From assembly GCA_029237735.1 (NCBI GenBank), contig JAQZBU010000060.1:1-51634 (forward strand): 51,634 nt of DNA, written 5' to 3'. Under the pieces are notes generated by a model. It searched no databases and had not been told where the DNA came from. It saw only the letters and a program-made list of their open reading frames with translations. Shown here in pieces: positions 35,521-45,575 of the stretch. Position 1 is the first letter of the stretch. Each line of letters begins with the position of its first letter. Both the position numbers and the translations under genes were made by a program. This DNA is from Ramlibacter sp. (GTDB taxonomy: Bacteria; Pseudomonadota; Gammaproteobacteria; Burkholderiales; Burkholderiaceae_C).

Positions 35521-36276
35521 CTAAGGGTGCCACTTCGACACGGCTTTCGGCGTCGAAGCCGATTTGCCTCCGGCCAATGCGTAAGACAACTCATTGGCTG
35601 CCCGCACGACGCTCTTGGCGTGCTTCTCCAGAATGCCCTTCGAGAGGCGTGATGTCGGCCCTGAGATGCACATGGACCCGAGCAGCCGCCAATTCAGCGA
35701 GAAGACCGGTGCAGCAACGCTCGACACTTCCGACTCGCGCTCGCCCATCGAAATATGAAAGCCGCGCTCGCGGATTGATTCATAAGGCTCGCCCTTGGCG
35801 CCGCTGAAGGCGAGGATGACGCGGCCCGGTGCGCCCTTGTCCAGCGGCAGCCGCTCCCCGATGCGAACGTTGTGGCGAACGGATTGGGGGCCTTCCACGC
35901 GGGCAACACAGGAGCGAATGTTTCCTTCTCGCACGTAGAACGAGGCACTCTCGCCTGTGGTCTTCACCAGTTCGTGCAGGGCGGGTTCGACGACGTTGTT
36001 GACGTCGAAGCCGGCTTGGTAGCGGGCACCCAGCCATCCCGCGGCAGGTCCCAGCCGCCACAACCCGTCGTCGGTCTGCACCATGTAACTCGATAGCGCT
36101 AGCGTGCGCGCCAATCGCAGCGCCGTGGTCTTGTGCATTCCCGCGCGCCGGCTGATCTCGGCCAGCGACAGCCCCGCGTCGCCGATCTCGAACGCCTCCA
36201 TGAGCGAGAGTGCGCGGGTGACGGCAATCACGCCGCCACGGTCCTCAACGATAGGGCTCGTGGATGAGTTGCGCAT
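35521..36276 (-). CDS. IclR family transcriptional regulator
   Basis: A 251-residue regulator with an N-terminal winged helix-turn-helix (VTRALSLMEAFE...LSLAEISRRAGMHKTTALRLARTL) and a C-terminal IclR effector domain (LDKGAPGRVILAFSG, GFHISMGERESEVSSVAAPVF). It is divergent from the Bug gene that heads the catabolic island, with an 85-bp shared control region, and probably regulates that operon and itself. ATG 36276 is chosen; the open frame to 36363 covers the control region. Effector unknown. Confidence 0.92.
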   Translation of the reverse strand: MRNSSTSPIVEDRGGVIAVTRALSLMEAFEIGDAGLSLAEISRRAGMHKTTALRLARTLALSSYMVQTDDGLWRLGPAAGWLGARYQAGFDVNNVVEPALHELVKTTGESASFYVREGNIRSCVARVEGPQSVRHNVRIGERLPLDKGAPGRVILAFSGAKGEPYESIRERGFHISMGERESEVSSVAAPVFSLNWRLLGSMCISGPTSRLSKGILEKHAKSVVRAANELSYALAGGKSASTPKAVSKWHP

Positions 36277-36307
36277 TGTGCACCATGGTCCGTCTGATGA
36301 AACGGTA

Positions 36308-36336
36308 TTGTACTGTGCGCAACGCGCATCTACAGT
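36308..36336 (+). promoter_or_regulatory. Candidate promoter and IclR-type operator
   Basis: TTGTAC, a 17-bp spacer and TACAGT form a plausible promoter for the Bug/RraA operon. The spacer contains the perfect palindrome TGCGC-AAC-GCGCA (36316-36328), a likely site for the divergent IclR regulator. On the other strand TACAAT is a possible -10 for the regulator gene, so both promoters would be covered. Assignment rests on position and symmetry only. Confidence 0.5.
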
Positions 36337-36361
36337 TTGCCCATTCCAAGGAGACAAACCC

Positions 36362-37330
36362 ATGCTGCTTTACCGTCGTTCCATCGTTGCCTTCGCCGCC
36401 GCCAGTTTGCTGGGCGGTGCCGTCCATGCCCAGGCCTGGCCGAACAAGCCGGTTCGCCTGGTCGTCCCGTTCCCCGCCGGTGGTGGAACGGACCTGATCG
36501 CCCGTGAGCTCGCCAACAAAGTGACCAAGTCGGGCTACAACTTCATCGTCGACAACAGGCCCGGTTCCGGCGGCAACCTCGGTGTGGACGCCGCGGCGAA
36601 GGCGCCTGCCGATGGCTACACCTTTGTGCTGGGCCAGACCAGCAACCTGGCCATCAATCCGACGCTGTACTCCAAGCTTCCCTATGACCCCCTCAAGGAC
36701 CTGACGCCCGTGAGCATGGTGGCGAGCGCGCCGCTGGTCATCGTGGTCGGCGCGGACTCCAAATTCAAGACGCTCGACGATGTGGTGAAGGCGGCGAAAG
36801 CACAGCCCGCCAGCATCAACTATGCGACTTCGGGCAATGGCACCGTGGCCCATCTGGCGGCGGAGTCGTTCCAGAAGGTCTCGGGCATCAAGCTCACGCA
36901 CATCCCCTACAAGGGCGCCGCGCAGGGTGCCACCGACGTGATCAGCGGGCAGGTGCATCTGTACGTCTCGTCCATCCCCACGCTCATCGGCCACATCAAG
37001 AGCGGCAAGATGCGGCCCATCGCCGTCACCTCGGCCAAGCGCGCCGACGACCTGCCGCAGGTCCCGACGATTGCCGAGTCCGGCTTCAAAGGCTTCGAGG
37101 CGGTCACCTGGTTCGGCATCCTCGGACCGGCCAACCTGCCCAAGGACATCACGGCCAAGCTGAACGCCGACGTCAACAAGGCGCTGAAGGATCCCGAGCT
37201 GCAAAAGAAGCTGGGCGATCAGGGGGCCGACGTCGCCGGCAGCACGCCGGAGGCCTTCGGCAAGCTCATTCAGGACGAGATCGGCCGCTGGGGCGCGATC
37301 GTCAGGGAATCGGGCGCGAAAGTTGACTAA
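36362..37330 (+). CDS. Bug/TctC family receptor
   Basis: Periplasmic solute-binding protein, 322 residues, with a signal peptide ending near AVHAQ. It has all Bug landmarks: WPNKPVRLVVPFPAGGGTDLIAR, VDNRPGSGGNLGVDAAAK, LPYDPLKDLTPVSMV, THIPYKGAAQGATDVISGQV and GKMRPIAVTSAKR. AAGGAG lies 6-7 bp before the ATG. It heads the IclR-controlled operon. Ligand not predictable; the downstream lactonase and 2-hydroxyacid enzymes suggest a sugar acid or hydroxy acid. Confidence 0.95.
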   Translation: MLLYRRSIVAFAAASLLGGAVHAQAWPNKPVRLVVPFPAGGGTDLIARELANKVTKSGYNFIVDNRPGSGGNLGVDAAAKAPADGYTFVLGQTSNLAINPTLYSKLPYDPLKDLTPVSMVASAPLVIVVGADSKFKTLDDVVKAAKAQPASINYATSGNGTVAHLAAESFQKVSGIKLTHIPYKGAAQGATDVISGQVHLYVSSIPTLIGHIKSGKMRPIAVTSAKRADDLPQVPTIAESGFKGFEAVTWFGILGPANLPKDITAKLNADVNKALKDPELQKKLGDQGADVAGSTPEAFGKLIQDEIGRWGAIVRESGAKVD

Positions 37331-37352
37331 CACCATAACTGCGAGACATCCC

Positions 37353-38033
37353 ATGAGCAACGACATCCAGCGCGATTTCGATCGCGTGTCCCCCGCCCTC
37401 GTGCGCCAGGCGGCCGAATTCCAGGCCGCGATCCTCGCCGACGTGAACGGCCGCCGCGGCGCCATGCATGGCCGCATCACGGCGCTTCGCCCCCGCATGA
37501 AACTCGCGGGCCCCGCGCTCACTGTGGACGTGCGGCCCGGCGACAACCTCATGATCCACGCCGCCATCGCGTTGGCCAAGCCGGGTGACGTGCTCGTCAT
37601 CGACGGGAAGGGCGACCAGACGGCGGCGCTGATGGGCACCATCATGATGACCGCGTGCAGCAAGCTGGGCATCGCCGGCGTGATCGTCGACGGCGCCGTG
37701 CGCGACAGCCTGGAGATCGACGAGATGGACTTCCCTGTGTTCTCGGTGGGAACGAATCCGAACGGTCCCACGAAAAATGTCGCAGGGCGCATCGGCCATC
37801 CGATCAGCTGCGGCGGCGTGACCGTGCACGCCGGCGACCTCATCGTCGCCGATGCCGATGGCGTGATGGTCGTCCCGCGTGACCGCGCCGAAAGCCTGCT
37901 GCCGCTGGCGCACAAGAAGGTGGCCGACGAGACCGCCCGCATCGCCCAGATTGGTCAGGGTGATACGGCCGCGCCGTGGCTTGCGGGCGCCCTGCGCGCC
38001 GCCGGGGTGCTGAAGGATGGAGAAAGCCTGTGA
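37353..38033 (+). CDS. RraA-like family protein (HMG/CHA aldolase-like)
   Basis: A 226-residue protein of the RraA fold, which includes class II pyruvate aldolases (4-hydroxy-4-methyl-2-oxoglutarate/4-carboxy-4-hydroxy-2-oxoadipate aldolase) and the RNase E inhibitor RraA. It shows the metal/substrate motif IVDGAVRDSLEI (Arg-Asp pair), the glycine-rich PGDVLVIDGKGDQTAALMG and HAGDLIVADADGVMVVP. In a catabolic operon an aldolase or related lyase role is more likely than RNase inhibition. ATG 37353 is chosen. It overlaps the next gene by 4 bp. Confidence 0.88.
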   Translation: MSNDIQRDFDRVSPALVRQAAEFQAAILADVNGRRGAMHGRITALRPRMKLAGPALTVDVRPGDNLMIHAAIALAKPGDVLVIDGKGDQTAALMGTIMMTACSKLGIAGVIVDGAVRDSLEIDEMDFPVFSVGTNPNGPTKNVAGRIGHPISCGGVTVHAGDLIVADADGVMVVPRDRAESLLPLAHKKVADETARIAQIGQGDTAAPWLAGALRAAGVLKDGESL

Positions 38034-38968
38034 ACGTGCGGCGTGCCATCGTCATCACGGGCGCCGACCTCGCGCCGCAGGCGCTGTCCCTTCTGTCGGA
38101 TTTCGAGATCGTCTACGCCGGCAAGACGCCGCAGGAACAGGACCTGGTAGAGCTTTGCCGCAGACATGACCCTGTGGCGATCATCGTGCGCTACGGCAAG
38201 GTTGGCGCCTCCGTGATGGATGCCGCGCCGTCGCTGCGCGTGATCTCCAAGCACGGAAGCGGGACGGACACGATCGACAAGGACGCAGCGCGCGCCCGCG
38301 GCATCGAAGTGCGTGCCGCCGCCGGGGCCAACGCGGCGGCAGTCGCCGAACAGGCGCTGGCGTTGCTCCTCGCCTGCGCCAAGTCGGTCACGCAACTCAA
38401 TGCTCGCATGCATGCCGGTCATTGGGACAAGGCGACGCACAAGAGCATCGAACTGCAGGGCCGCACGGTCGGCCTGGTGGGCCTCGGTGCAATCGGTCAG
38501 CGCTTCGCGCGCATGTGCGACGCCATGGGCATGCGGGTGCTGGGCTTCGACCCCTTCGCCAAGGAACTGCCCGCCTGCATCCGCCAGGTGGACATGGGCA
38601 CGATCTGGCGCGAGTCGGACGCGATATCGCTGCATTGCCCCCTCACGCCCGAAAATCGTAACCTCGTGAATGCCGGCACACTTCAAGCCTGCAAGCGCGG
38701 CGTGTTGCTCGTCAACACCGCGCGCGGCGGCCTCATCGACGAAGCCGCACTGCTGGCTGCCGTTCGCAGCGGCCAGGTGGCCGCGGCTGGCCTGGACAGT
38801 TTCGCCAGTGAGCCGATGAGGGCCCCGCATCCCTTCCTCGGCGAACCGAACCTCATCCTCAGCCCGCACATCGGCGGCGTGACGCAGGATGCGTACGTGA
38901 ACATGGGTGTCGGCGCAGCGGAGAACGTACTCGACGTACTGGCTACAAGCAACCTGGAGCAATCATGA
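38030..38968 (+). CDS. D-isomer specific 2-hydroxyacid dehydrogenase
   Basis: NAD(P)-dependent oxidoreductase of 312 residues interconverting a 2-hydroxy acid and a 2-oxo acid. The Rossmann motif is GLVGLGAIGQRFA and the catalytic residues are visible: Arg in VNTARGG, Glu in LDSFASEP and His in SPHIGG. It starts at GTG 38030 within the RraA-like stop (GTGA) and ends overlapping the next gene by 4 bp, so it is tightly coupled in the operon. Substrate unknown; hydroxypyruvate or a sugar-acid derivative is possible. Confidence 0.93.
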   Translation: MNVRRAIVITGADLAPQALSLLSDFEIVYAGKTPQEQDLVELCRRHDPVAIIVRYGKVGASVMDAAPSLRVISKHGSGTDTIDKDAARARGIEVRAAAGANAAAVAEQALALLLACAKSVTQLNARMHAGHWDKATHKSIELQGRTVGLVGLGAIGQRFARMCDAMGMRVLGFDPFAKELPACIRQVDMGTIWRESDAISLHCPLTPENRNLVNAGTLQACKRGVLLVNTARGGLIDEAALLAAVRSGQVAAAGLDSFASEPMRAPHPFLGEPNLILSPHIGGVTQDAYVNMGVGAAENVLDVLATSNLEQS

Positions 38969-39914
38969 CTTTTCTTTCCCCTTCCCGTCGCAGCCTGATG
39001 GCCTTGGCGTGTGGCCTCTTCCTGTCTCCCCTCGCCATCGCGGACACCTGGCCTGCCAAGCCGGTGCGCATCATCGTTCCTTATGCGCCGGGCGGCGCGG
39101 TCGATGTCGTCACGCGCAAGATGGCGCAGAAGCTGACCGAGCAGACGGGCCAGAGTTTCTTCGTCGAGAACCGGGCCGGTGCAACCGGAACGATCGGCGC
39201 GCAGCAAGTCGTCAAGTCGAATGCCGACGGGTACACGCTGCTGGCCAACGACACCACGTACTCGCTGCTGCCGCATATTTTCAAGAAGCTGCCCTTCGAC
39301 CACGCCGATGACCTGGTGCCCGTCGGCGCCTATGTGTTCGCACCGATGGCGCTGGCGGTCAACGCGCAATCGCGCTTCAAGACGTTGGGCGATCTGGTCG
39401 CGGAGGCGAAGGGGCAACCCAACAGGGTGACCTACGGTTCGGGCGGTGCGGGAACCACCCCGCACTTCGCCGCCGAGGCGCTCGGCATTGCAGCGGGCGC
39501 GAACCTGATGCACGTGCCGTTCAAGGGCGCGGCCGAGGCAACGCAGGCTGTGCTGTCCAATACCATCGACATGCAGATCGCCTCCACCACCGGTCTCATG
39601 GGCAATGTTCGCGGCGGCAAGATGCGCTTGCTTGCGGTGAGCGGCGACAAGCGGCTGACCGCGTTGCCCGACGTTCCGACGTTCAGGGAAGCGGGTGTAC
39701 CATGGAACGGCGTCCTGAACTGGACCGGCCTGTGGGCACCCAAGGGCACGCCCGGCCCCATCCTGGCGCGCCTGCAAAAGGAGATCGCCACTGCGATGGC
39801 CACGCCGGATATGAAAGCTTTCGCCGAAGGCATGGGAGCCGAGCCGCGGCAGGTCAGGAAAGCACGGACACCTGGGGCAAGGTGGCGGCCAACACCGCCT
39901 TCGAGCGCCAGTAG
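38965..39914 (+). pseudogene. Bug/TctC family receptor, frameshifted near the 3' end
   Basis: Signal peptide and Bug landmarks are intact for 297 codons (WPAKPVRIIVPYAPGGAVDVVTR, VENRAGATGTIGAQQVVK, MHVPFKGAAEATQAVLSNTI, ending GAEPRQV at 39855). The normal C-terminal helix (ESTDTWGKVAANTAFERQ, stop 39912-39914) follows in another frame. About 9-10 residues usually found between these parts are missing, so a deletion of roughly 29 bp explains the shift. Read straight through, the frame runs on to 40059 into the next gene with no family similarity. Either a real mutation that alters the last helix or a sequence error. Confidence 0.82.
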
Positions 39915-39922
39915 CCTGCGCC

Positions 39923-40849
39923 ATGTTCCTGCTCGATCCTCCCCTTGTTCGCGAGCTGGACCTGTTCACGTCCATGCCGGCGGAATACCGGCGCACCGGT
40001 GTGCGCAGCCACTGGGCGGACGTGAACCAGGGGGGGCGTGCTGCCGACTCGTTCCTTGAAGGCCCGGTAGTCGACGCGGTCGGCAACCTGTACGTGACGG
40101 ACATCCCTTTCGGGCGCGTGTTCCGCATCACTCCGACAGGGGCCTGGTCCCTCGTCGGGGAATGGGAGGGCGAGCCGAACGGCATGAAGTTCCTGTCGGC
40201 AAGCGAACTGCTCGTCGCAGACTACAAGAACGGGCTGGTGGTGCTTGATCTTCGCAGCGGTCAAGTCAAGCCATTCCTGGAAAGGCGTAACAGCGAACGT
40301 TTCAAGGGGGTCAACGACCTGGTGTTCGACGCGCGCGGCAACCTGTACTTCACGGACCAGGGACAAACGGGCATGCACGACCCCACCGGGCGCGTGTACC
40401 GGCTCGCGCCCGATGGCCGCCTGGACCTGCTGTTGTCGAACGTGCCGAGTCCCAATGGCATCGTGCTGTCCAACGACGAGCGCTTCCTGCATGTCGCCGC
40501 CACACGCGGGAACTGCGTGTGGCGGATGCCCCTGCTGGCGGACGGCAGTGTGTCGAAAGCCGGTCAGTTCTTCACGTCCTACGGGCCGAGCGGTCCGGAT
40601 GGGCTTGCGATGGACGAGGAAGGGTGCTTGCTGGTGGCTAATCCAGGCCTCGGCTACGTGTGGGTGCTGAACCGGTTTGCGGAGCCTGAGCTTGTGTTGA
40701 AGGGGCCACGCGGAGCGTCGGTAACGAACCTGGCGTTTGCCGGCCCAGATCGCAAGACACTGTTCTGCACCGATTCCACCCACGGAACCATCCTCACCGC
40801 CCGTCTGGAAACCGCGGGTCGACCGCTACCTGTCGGACGGCCCGCATGA
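39923..40849 (+). CDS. SMP-30/gluconolactonase family protein
   Basis: A 308-residue six-bladed beta-propeller of the SMP-30/gluconolaconase/LRE family, which hydrolyse sugar or other lactones using a divalent metal. The family order is visible: FLEGPVVDAVGNLYVTDIPFGRVFRI, the PNGMKF turn, GVNDLVFDARGNLYFTDQG, SPNGIVLSNDERFLHVAAT and GPDGLAMDEEGCLLVANPG. It is the last gene of the IclR-linked operon. No signal peptide is evident, so it is probably cytoplasmic. Confidence 0.9.
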   Translation: MFLLDPPLVRELDLFTSMPAEYRRTGVRSHWADVNQGGRAADSFLEGPVVDAVGNLYVTDIPFGRVFRITPTGAWSLVGEWEGEPNGMKFLSASELLVADYKNGLVVLDLRSGQVKPFLERRNSERFKGVNDLVFDARGNLYFTDQGQTGMHDPTGRVYRLAPDGRLDLLLSNVPSPNGIVLSNDERFLHVAATRGNCVWRMPLLADGSVSKAGQFFTSYGPSGPDGLAMDEEGCLLVANPGLGYVWVLNRFAEPELVLKGPRGASVTNLAFAGPDRKTLFCTDSTHGTILTARLETAGRPLPVGRPA

Positions 40850-40860
40850 GCTTGGCGGCC

Positions 40861-41748
40861 TCAACCCAGGTCGAGCTCCCGGTGCCGCTTCAGCGTGATC
40901 CAGCGCGGGCTGAATGACGCCGCGAGCTGCTCCACCAGGAAGACTGAGCGGTGTTGTCCGCCCGTACAGCCGATCGCCACGGTGACGTAACTGCGATGAT
41001 CCCGCGCCAGCGGTTCCAGCCAGTGGTTGAGGAAATGCTCGATATGGCTGTACATCCGCTCCACATCGGCGTGCTGCTTCAGGAACGTGATCACCGGCTC
41101 GTCCTTGCCGGTAAGGTCACGCAGCGCCGTCTCGTAATGCGGGTTGGGCAGCATCCGCACGTCGAACACATAGTCGGCGTCCACCGGGATGCCGCGCTTG
41201 AAGGCGAACGACTCGAACACCAGCGTGAGCTGGCTGATCGGCGCCGACAGCAGCGACTTGACATGGGCCTGCAACTGCGACGGGCGGATCACGCTCGTGT
41301 CGATCACATGCGCCTGCTCGCGCAAGTCCGCCACCAGCTCGCGTTCCAACTCGATCGCGTCCACCAGGGCGTGCTGCTGGTCGTGCGCCACTTCGCTGGT
41401 CTGCGCACCGGGCCGGTTGCTGGAGAGCGGATGGCGGCGCCGTGTTTCCGAGAAGCGCCGCACCAGCGTGTCCGTCGTCGCGTCCAGGAACAGGGAGCGG
41501 ATCACGACGCCCTGCGCACGCAACTGGCGCAACTGCTCCGGCACCTGCGGCAGCGATGTCGCGCTGCGAACGTCCATCGCGATCGCAACGCGTTGCGCCC
41601 CGGTCTGCTGCTCCAGCGCGACGAACGACAGCAGCAGCTCGGGCGGCAGGTTGTCCACGCAGTAGTAGCCGGCATCCTCCAGCGCCCGCAAAGCCACCGA
41701 TTTGCCGGAACCCGACATGCCGGTGATGAGGACGATCTCTAGTGCCAT
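40861..41748 (-). CDS. rapZ: RNase adapter protein RapZ (YvcJ family P-loop protein)
   Basis: Nucleotide-binding protein of 295 residues. In E. coli RapZ controls glucosamine-6-phosphate synthase through small RNAs; in bacteria without those RNAs the role is unclear. Walker A is GMSGSGKS (residues 10-17), followed by [17 protein letters not shown] and the family's C-terminal [31 protein letters not shown] and LKRHREL motifs. It lies 4 bp downstream of recN on the same strand. Confidence 0.95.
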   Translation of the reverse strand: MALEIVLITGMSGSGKSVALRALEDAGYYCVDNLPPELLLSFVALEQQTGAQRVAIAMDVRSATSLPQVPEQLRQLRAQGVVIRSLFLDATTDTLVRRFSETRRRHPLSSNRPGAQTSEVAHDQQHALVDAIELERELVADLREQAHVIDTSVIRPSQLQAHVKSLLSAPISQLTLVFESFAFKRGIPVDADYVFDVRMLPNPHYETALRDLTGKDEPVITFLKQHADVERMYSHIEHFLNHWLEPLARDHRSYVTVAIGCTGGQHRSVFLVEQLAASFSPRWITLKRHRELDLG

Positions 41749-41752
41749 GGCC

Positions 41753-43417
41753 TCAGGGGTTTACCTTCGCGCCGTTGTGGCCCAGCATTTCCTTGGCATG
41801 GGCCACCGTCGTGCCGGACAGGTGCTCGCCCCCCAGCATGCGTGCGACCTCGGCAACGCGCTGCTCGCCGTGTACGGCCGAGACGGTGCTCGAAACGCCG
41901 GCGGCGCCGCTCTGCTTGGCGACGACCAGATGATGGTCCGCGCAGGCGGCGACCTGCGGCAGATGGGTGACGGCGAGCACCTGGCGATCGCGCCCGAGCT
42001 GCTTCATCAGCCTGCCCACGTTTTCCGCGACGGCGCCGCCGACGCCGGAATCCACCTCGTCGAAAATCAGCGTCTGCGCCGTGCCCAACCTGCTGGTGGT
42101 AACGGCGATGGCCAGCGCGATGCGCGACAGTTCGCCACCCGAAGCGACCTTGCCCACCGGACGCGGCGTGCTGCCGGCATGTCCCGCGACGAGAAAGGAC
42201 ACTTCCTCCAGCCCGCCCTGCGTAGGCTGCTCGGCCTTGTGCAATGCCACCTCGAAGCGCCCGCCCTGCATGCCCAACCCCTGCATCGCCTGTGTAACAG
42301 CCTTGGCCAGTTGCGGCGCGGCTTTCGTCCTGGCCTTGGACAACGCCCGTGCTTCAGCCAGGAAGGCCTCGGCTTCTTTCTTCTCGGCGGCTTCCAGCGC
42401 AGCCAGGTCTGCCGCCGCGTCCAGCTGCGCGAGCTCTTGCTTCCACGAAGCCAGGAGCCCCGGCAGCTCGGGCGGTGTGCGCTTGTAGCGCCGCGAGAGC
42501 GACATCCACAGCGCCATCCGTTCATCCAGCTCGGCCAGGCGCTGGGGATCCAGCTCAGTCTTGCGCAGGTAAGCGTGCAGCGAGTGCGTTGCGTCCTCGG
42601 CTTGCGCGAGGCTGGATGCCAGCACCTGCACGAGGTCGCTGAACATGGGCTCGACGTGCTCTTGCGCCTGCAGCACCGATTGCGCCTGCGACAGGCTGCG
42701 CGTGGCCCCGGCTTCCTCGCCTTCCAGCGCCTGCAGCGCACCCTCGGCGGCCTCAAGCAAGGCTTGCGCATTGGCAAGCCGCGTGTGACTGGTGTTGAGC
42801 TCGTCCCATTCGTCCGCGCCCGGCGCGAGCTTTTCGACTTCGCCGATCTGCCAGGCCAGCCGCTCGCGTTCGCGCTGTAGCGAGTCCTGTGCCGCCCGCG
42901 CGTCGGCGAGTGTTTTCTGCGCGCCGCGCCATCGCTGCCACAGCTGCTGCAGAGCGTTGGTCGTCACGCCCGCGTAGGCGTCGAGCAGCCCGCGCACCGC
43001 GTCGGGCCGGGTCAGGCTTTGCCACGCGTGCTGGCCGTGGATATCCACCAGCTGGTCTGCGAGTTCGCGCAGCTGCGTGGCGGTGGCAGGCGTGCCGTTG
43101 ATCCAGGCGCGGCTCTTGCCCTGGCTGTCGATGCTGCGGCGCAGCAGAAGGCTGTCTTCGGATTCGTATCCTGCTTCTTCCAGCCACGGGGCCAGGCTGT
43201 CGGGAAGGTCGAACTCGGCGCTGATGTCGGCGCGTGGGGCGCCTTCGCGCACCACGCCGGCTTCGGCACGAGCGCCCAGGGCGAGTTGCAGCGCGTCGAT
43301 CAGGATGGACTTGCCCGCTCCGGTTTCCCCAGTGAGCACGCCAAAGCCGTCGGCCAGTTCGAGATCGAGCTCACGCACGATCACGAAATCGCGCAAGGCG
43401 ATGCGTTTCAAACCCAT
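41753..43417 (-). CDS. recN: DNA repair protein RecN
   Basis: SMC-like ATPase that helps repair double-strand breaks. The 554-residue product has Walker A GETGAGKS (30-37), the long central coiled-coil region (about 150-360), the ABC-type signature region [13 protein letters not shown] and Walker [14 protein letters not shown] near the C-terminus, followed by the H-loop [12 protein letters not shown]. Its start abuts the nadK stop exactly, giving a nadK-recN-rapZ operon. Confidence 0.97.
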   Translation of the reverse strand: MGLKRIALRDFVIVRELDLELADGFGVLTGETGAGKSILIDALQLALGARAEAGVVREGAPRADISAEFDLPDSLAPWLEEAGYESEDSLLLRRSIDSQGKSRAWINGTPATATQLRELADQLVDIHGQHAWQSLTRPDAVRGLLDAYAGVTTNALQQLWQRWRGAQKTLADARAAQDSLQRERERLAWQIGEVEKLAPGADEWDELNTSHTRLANAQALLEAAEGALQALEGEEAGATRSLSQAQSVLQAQEHVEPMFSDLVQVLASSLAQAEDATHSLHAYLRKTELDPQRLAELDERMALWMSLSRRYKRTPPELPGLLASWKQELAQLDAAADLAALEAAEKKEAEAFLAEARALSKARTKAAPQLAKAVTQAMQGLGMQGGRFEVALHKAEQPTQGGLEEVSFLVAGHAGSTPRPVGKVASGGELSRIALAIAVTTSRLGTAQTLIFDEVDSGVGGAVAENVGRLMKQLGRDRQVLAVTHLPQVAACADHHLVVAKQSGAAGVSSTVSAVHGEQRVAEVARMLGGEHLSGTTVAHAKEMLGHNGAKVNP

Positions 43418-44317
43418 CTAATGACCCTCGTTCCAGTGAAGCTTCTTGCGCAAAGTGTCGAAGTACGACCAGCCGCGCGGGTGAAGGAAGCGCACGCGGT
43501 GCTGCGAGCGGCGCACGCTGATGCGGTCGCCATGCAGAAGCGAGGCCAGCGACTGCATGTCGAAATTGGCGCTGGCGTCCCGCCCGGCGACGACCTCGAT
43601 TGCCACCTCGCACGAATCCGGCAGCACGATCGGCCGGTTGGACAAGGTGTGCGGCGCGATCGGCACCAGCACCCAGCCCGGCGTCGAGGGGTGCAGCAGC
43701 GGACCGCCGGCCGACAGCGAATAGGCAGTAGAGCCCGTGGGCGTCGCGATGATCAGGCCGTCGGCGCGCTGGTTGGCCACGAAATGCCCGTCCACCTCCA
43801 CCCGCAGTTCCACCATGCCGGAAGTGGCGCCGCGGTTGACCACCACGTCGTTCATCGCCAGCGCGTCGAACACGCAATGGCCGTCGCGCACGACGCGCGC
43901 GTGCATCAGGCTGCGATAGTCTTCGTCGTACTCGCCCCGCAGCATGGGCGTGAGCGTGGCCCGGTAGTGGTCCAGCGGAATGTCGGTAATGAAACCCAGG
44001 CGGCCCTGGTTGACGCCGATCAGCGGCACGCCGTACTGCGCCAGCTGCCGGCCAATGCCCAGCATCGTGCCATCGCCGCCCACCACCAGGACAAGATCGC
44101 ACTGCGCGCCGATGGCCGGAACGTCCAGGGTGGTGTACCCTGTGATGCCGACGGTAGAAGCGGTTTCGCGCTCGAACAGCACTTCGCAGCCCTGCGAAGA
44201 CAGGAAGTGCGCGATGTCTTCCAGCGCGGTGCGAGTGGAGCCCGCCTGCGCACCCGTAACCGCGGCATGGTATTTGCCGATCAGGGCGACCTGGCGGAAT
44301 TGGGATTTCATCGGCAA
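43418..44317 (-). CDS. nadK: NAD kinase
   Basis: Phosphorylates NAD to NADP. The 299-residue product has the GGDGT motif (residues 80-84), the [15 protein letters not shown] segment, [18 protein letters not shown] and [20 protein letters not shown]. An ATG at 44311 is an equally possible start. It is divergent from hrcA with a 61-bp gap; this nadK/hrcA pairing is widespread in beta-proteobacteria. Confidence 0.97.
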   Translation of the reverse strand: MPMKSQFRQVALIGKYHAAVTGAQAGSTRTALEDIAHFLSSQGCEVLFERETASTVGITGYTTLDVPAIGAQCDLVLVVGGDGTMLGIGRQLAQYGVPLIGVNQGRLGFITDIPLDHYRATLTPMLRGEYDEDYRSLMHARVVRDGHCVFDALAMNDVVVNRGATSGMVELRVEVDGHFVANQRADGLIIATPTGSTAYSLSAGGPLLHPSTPGWVLVPIAPHTLSNRPIVLPDSCEVAIEVVAGRDASANFDMQSLASLLHGDRISVRRSQHRVRFLHPRGWSYFDTLRKKLHWNEGH

Positions 44318-44378
44318 ATTACATCACTAAAAAGCGTTCGTTTATCACCGTAGCTAAAATCCCGAAAAGCCGCCAATC

Positions 44379-45380
44379 ATGCTCGATGACCGTGCCAAGT
44401 TGTTGCTGAAAGCCCTGGTCGAGCGCTACATCGCCGAGGGGCAGCCCGTGGGTTCGCGCACCCTCTCGCGCGCCTCCGGGCTCGAGCTGTCGCCCGCCAC
44501 CATCCGCAACGTCATGTCCGACCTGGAGGAGCTGGGGCTGATCGCCAGCCCGCACACCTCGGCCGGCCGCATCCCGACAGCGCGCGGCTACCGCCTTTTC
44601 GTGGACACCATGCTGACGGTGAATCGCGACGAGCTGCCCGCGCCCCGCCTTGCGGCCGACCAGCCGCAGAAGGTCATCGCGAACGCCGCGCATTTGCTGT
44701 CCGACCTGTCTCAATTCGTGGGCGTGGTCATGGCGCCGCGGCGCAACTCGGTGTTCCACCACATCGAGTTCCTGCGGCTGTCGGAGCGGCGCTACCTCGT
44801 CATCATCGTCTCGCCCGACGGAGATGTGCAGAACCGCGTCGTCTTCACCGAACAGGACTACACGCAGACTCAACTGGTCGAGGCCGCCAACTTCCTGAAT
44901 GCCAACTATTCGGGCATGGCTATCGAGCACGTGCGCGAACGCCTGAAAACAGAGGTCGAAAAACTGCAGGGCGAGATTGCGTCGCTGATGCAGACGGCCG
45001 TGCAGGCCAGCTCAGAGGCGATGAGCCAGCAGGAGGAGGTGGTGATCTCCGGCGAGCGGAACCTGCTGGCCGTCAGCGACTTTTCCAGCGACATGACGCA
45101 CCTGCGGCGCGCATTCGACCTGTTCGAGCAAAAGACCCAGCTGATGCGCCTGCTCGACATTTCCAGCCAGGCCGCCGGCGTGCGAATTTTCATCGGCGGG
45201 GAAAGCCAGGTCGTGCCGTTCGAGGAGTTGTCGATCGTCAGCGCGCCGTATGAGGTGGATGGGCAGGTGGTGGGCACATTGGGCGTGATCGGCCCCACGC
45301 GAATGCCGTATGACCGGATGATCCAGATCGTGGACATCACCTCCAAGCTGGTCAGCAACGCGCTGAGCCACAAGCAGTAG
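44379..45380 (+). CDS. hrcA: Heat-inducible transcription repressor HrcA
   Basis: Winged-helix repressor that binds CIRCE elements and is kept active by GroESL. The 333-residue product has the N-terminal DNA-binding region ([59 protein letters not shown]) and the HrcA GAF-like core ending [26 protein letters not shown] near-consensus CIRCE lies on the rpoH promoter at 10001-10027 in this same window. No CIRCE was seen in the nadK-hrcA gap, so self-regulation is not evident. Confidence 0.97.
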   Translation: MLDDRAKLLLKALVERYIAEGQPVGSRTLSRASGLELSPATIRNVMSDLEELGLIASPHTSAGRIPTARGYRLFVDTMLTVNRDELPAPRLAADQPQKVIANAAHLLSDLSQFVGVVMAPRRNSVFHHIEFLRLSERRYLVIIVSPDGDVQNRVVFTEQDYTQTQLVEAANFLNANYSGMAIEHVRERLKTEVEKLQGEIASLMQTAVQASSEAMSQQEEVVISGERNLLAVSDFSSDMTHLRRAFDLFEQKTQLMRLLDISSQAAGVRIFIGGESQVVPFEELSIVSAPYEVDGQVVGTLGVIGPTRMPYDRMIQIVDITSKLVSNALSHKQ

Positions 45381-45400
45381 CCTCTTACAATCACCGGGTG

Positions 45401-45477
45401 GGGGCGTTAGCTCAGCTGGTTAGAGCAGAGGACTCATAATCCTTTGGTCGTTGGTTCAAGTCCAACACGCCCTACCA
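45401..45477 (+). tRNA. tRNA with CAT anticodon (elongator Met or Ile2)
   Basis: A 77-nt cloverleaf: acceptor GGGGCGT/ACGCCCT, D arm GCTCAGCTGGTTAGAGC, anticodon stem GAGGA/TCCTT with loop CTCATAA, T arm GTTGG-TTCAAGT-CCAAC and encoded CCA. A CAT anticodon is read as methionine, or as isoleucine (AUA) after TilS lysidine modification. The variable loop and TTCAAGTCC pattern resemble tRNA-Ile2, but the two cannot be separated with certainty here. Confidence 0.9.
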
Positions 45478-45575
45478 ATACAACCTCGCAACCTCGACCT
45501 CGCCGGCACGCCACCGGAATTGCTACAGAGTTCGCGGCCGCACCGTTTCCACGCTCCATCCCCCAGAATCGGTCG

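Noticed and set aside
39915-40059. Extension of the third Bug receptor to a stop at 40059
   Set aside because: After the frameshift at about 39856 the translated sequence is arginine/proline-rich with no family similarity and runs into the SMP-30 gene; the family C-terminus is found in the other frame ending at 39914.
44318-44378. A second CIRCE element in the nadK-hrcA gap
   Set aside because: No TTAGCACTC or GAGTGCTAA-like arms are present there.
45444-45575. N-terminal extension of the esterase reading frame back into the tRNA at 45401-45477
   Set aside because: The frame MVVGSSPTRPT overlaps the T arm of the tRNA, a common false ORF; ATG 45576 gives a reasonable protein start.
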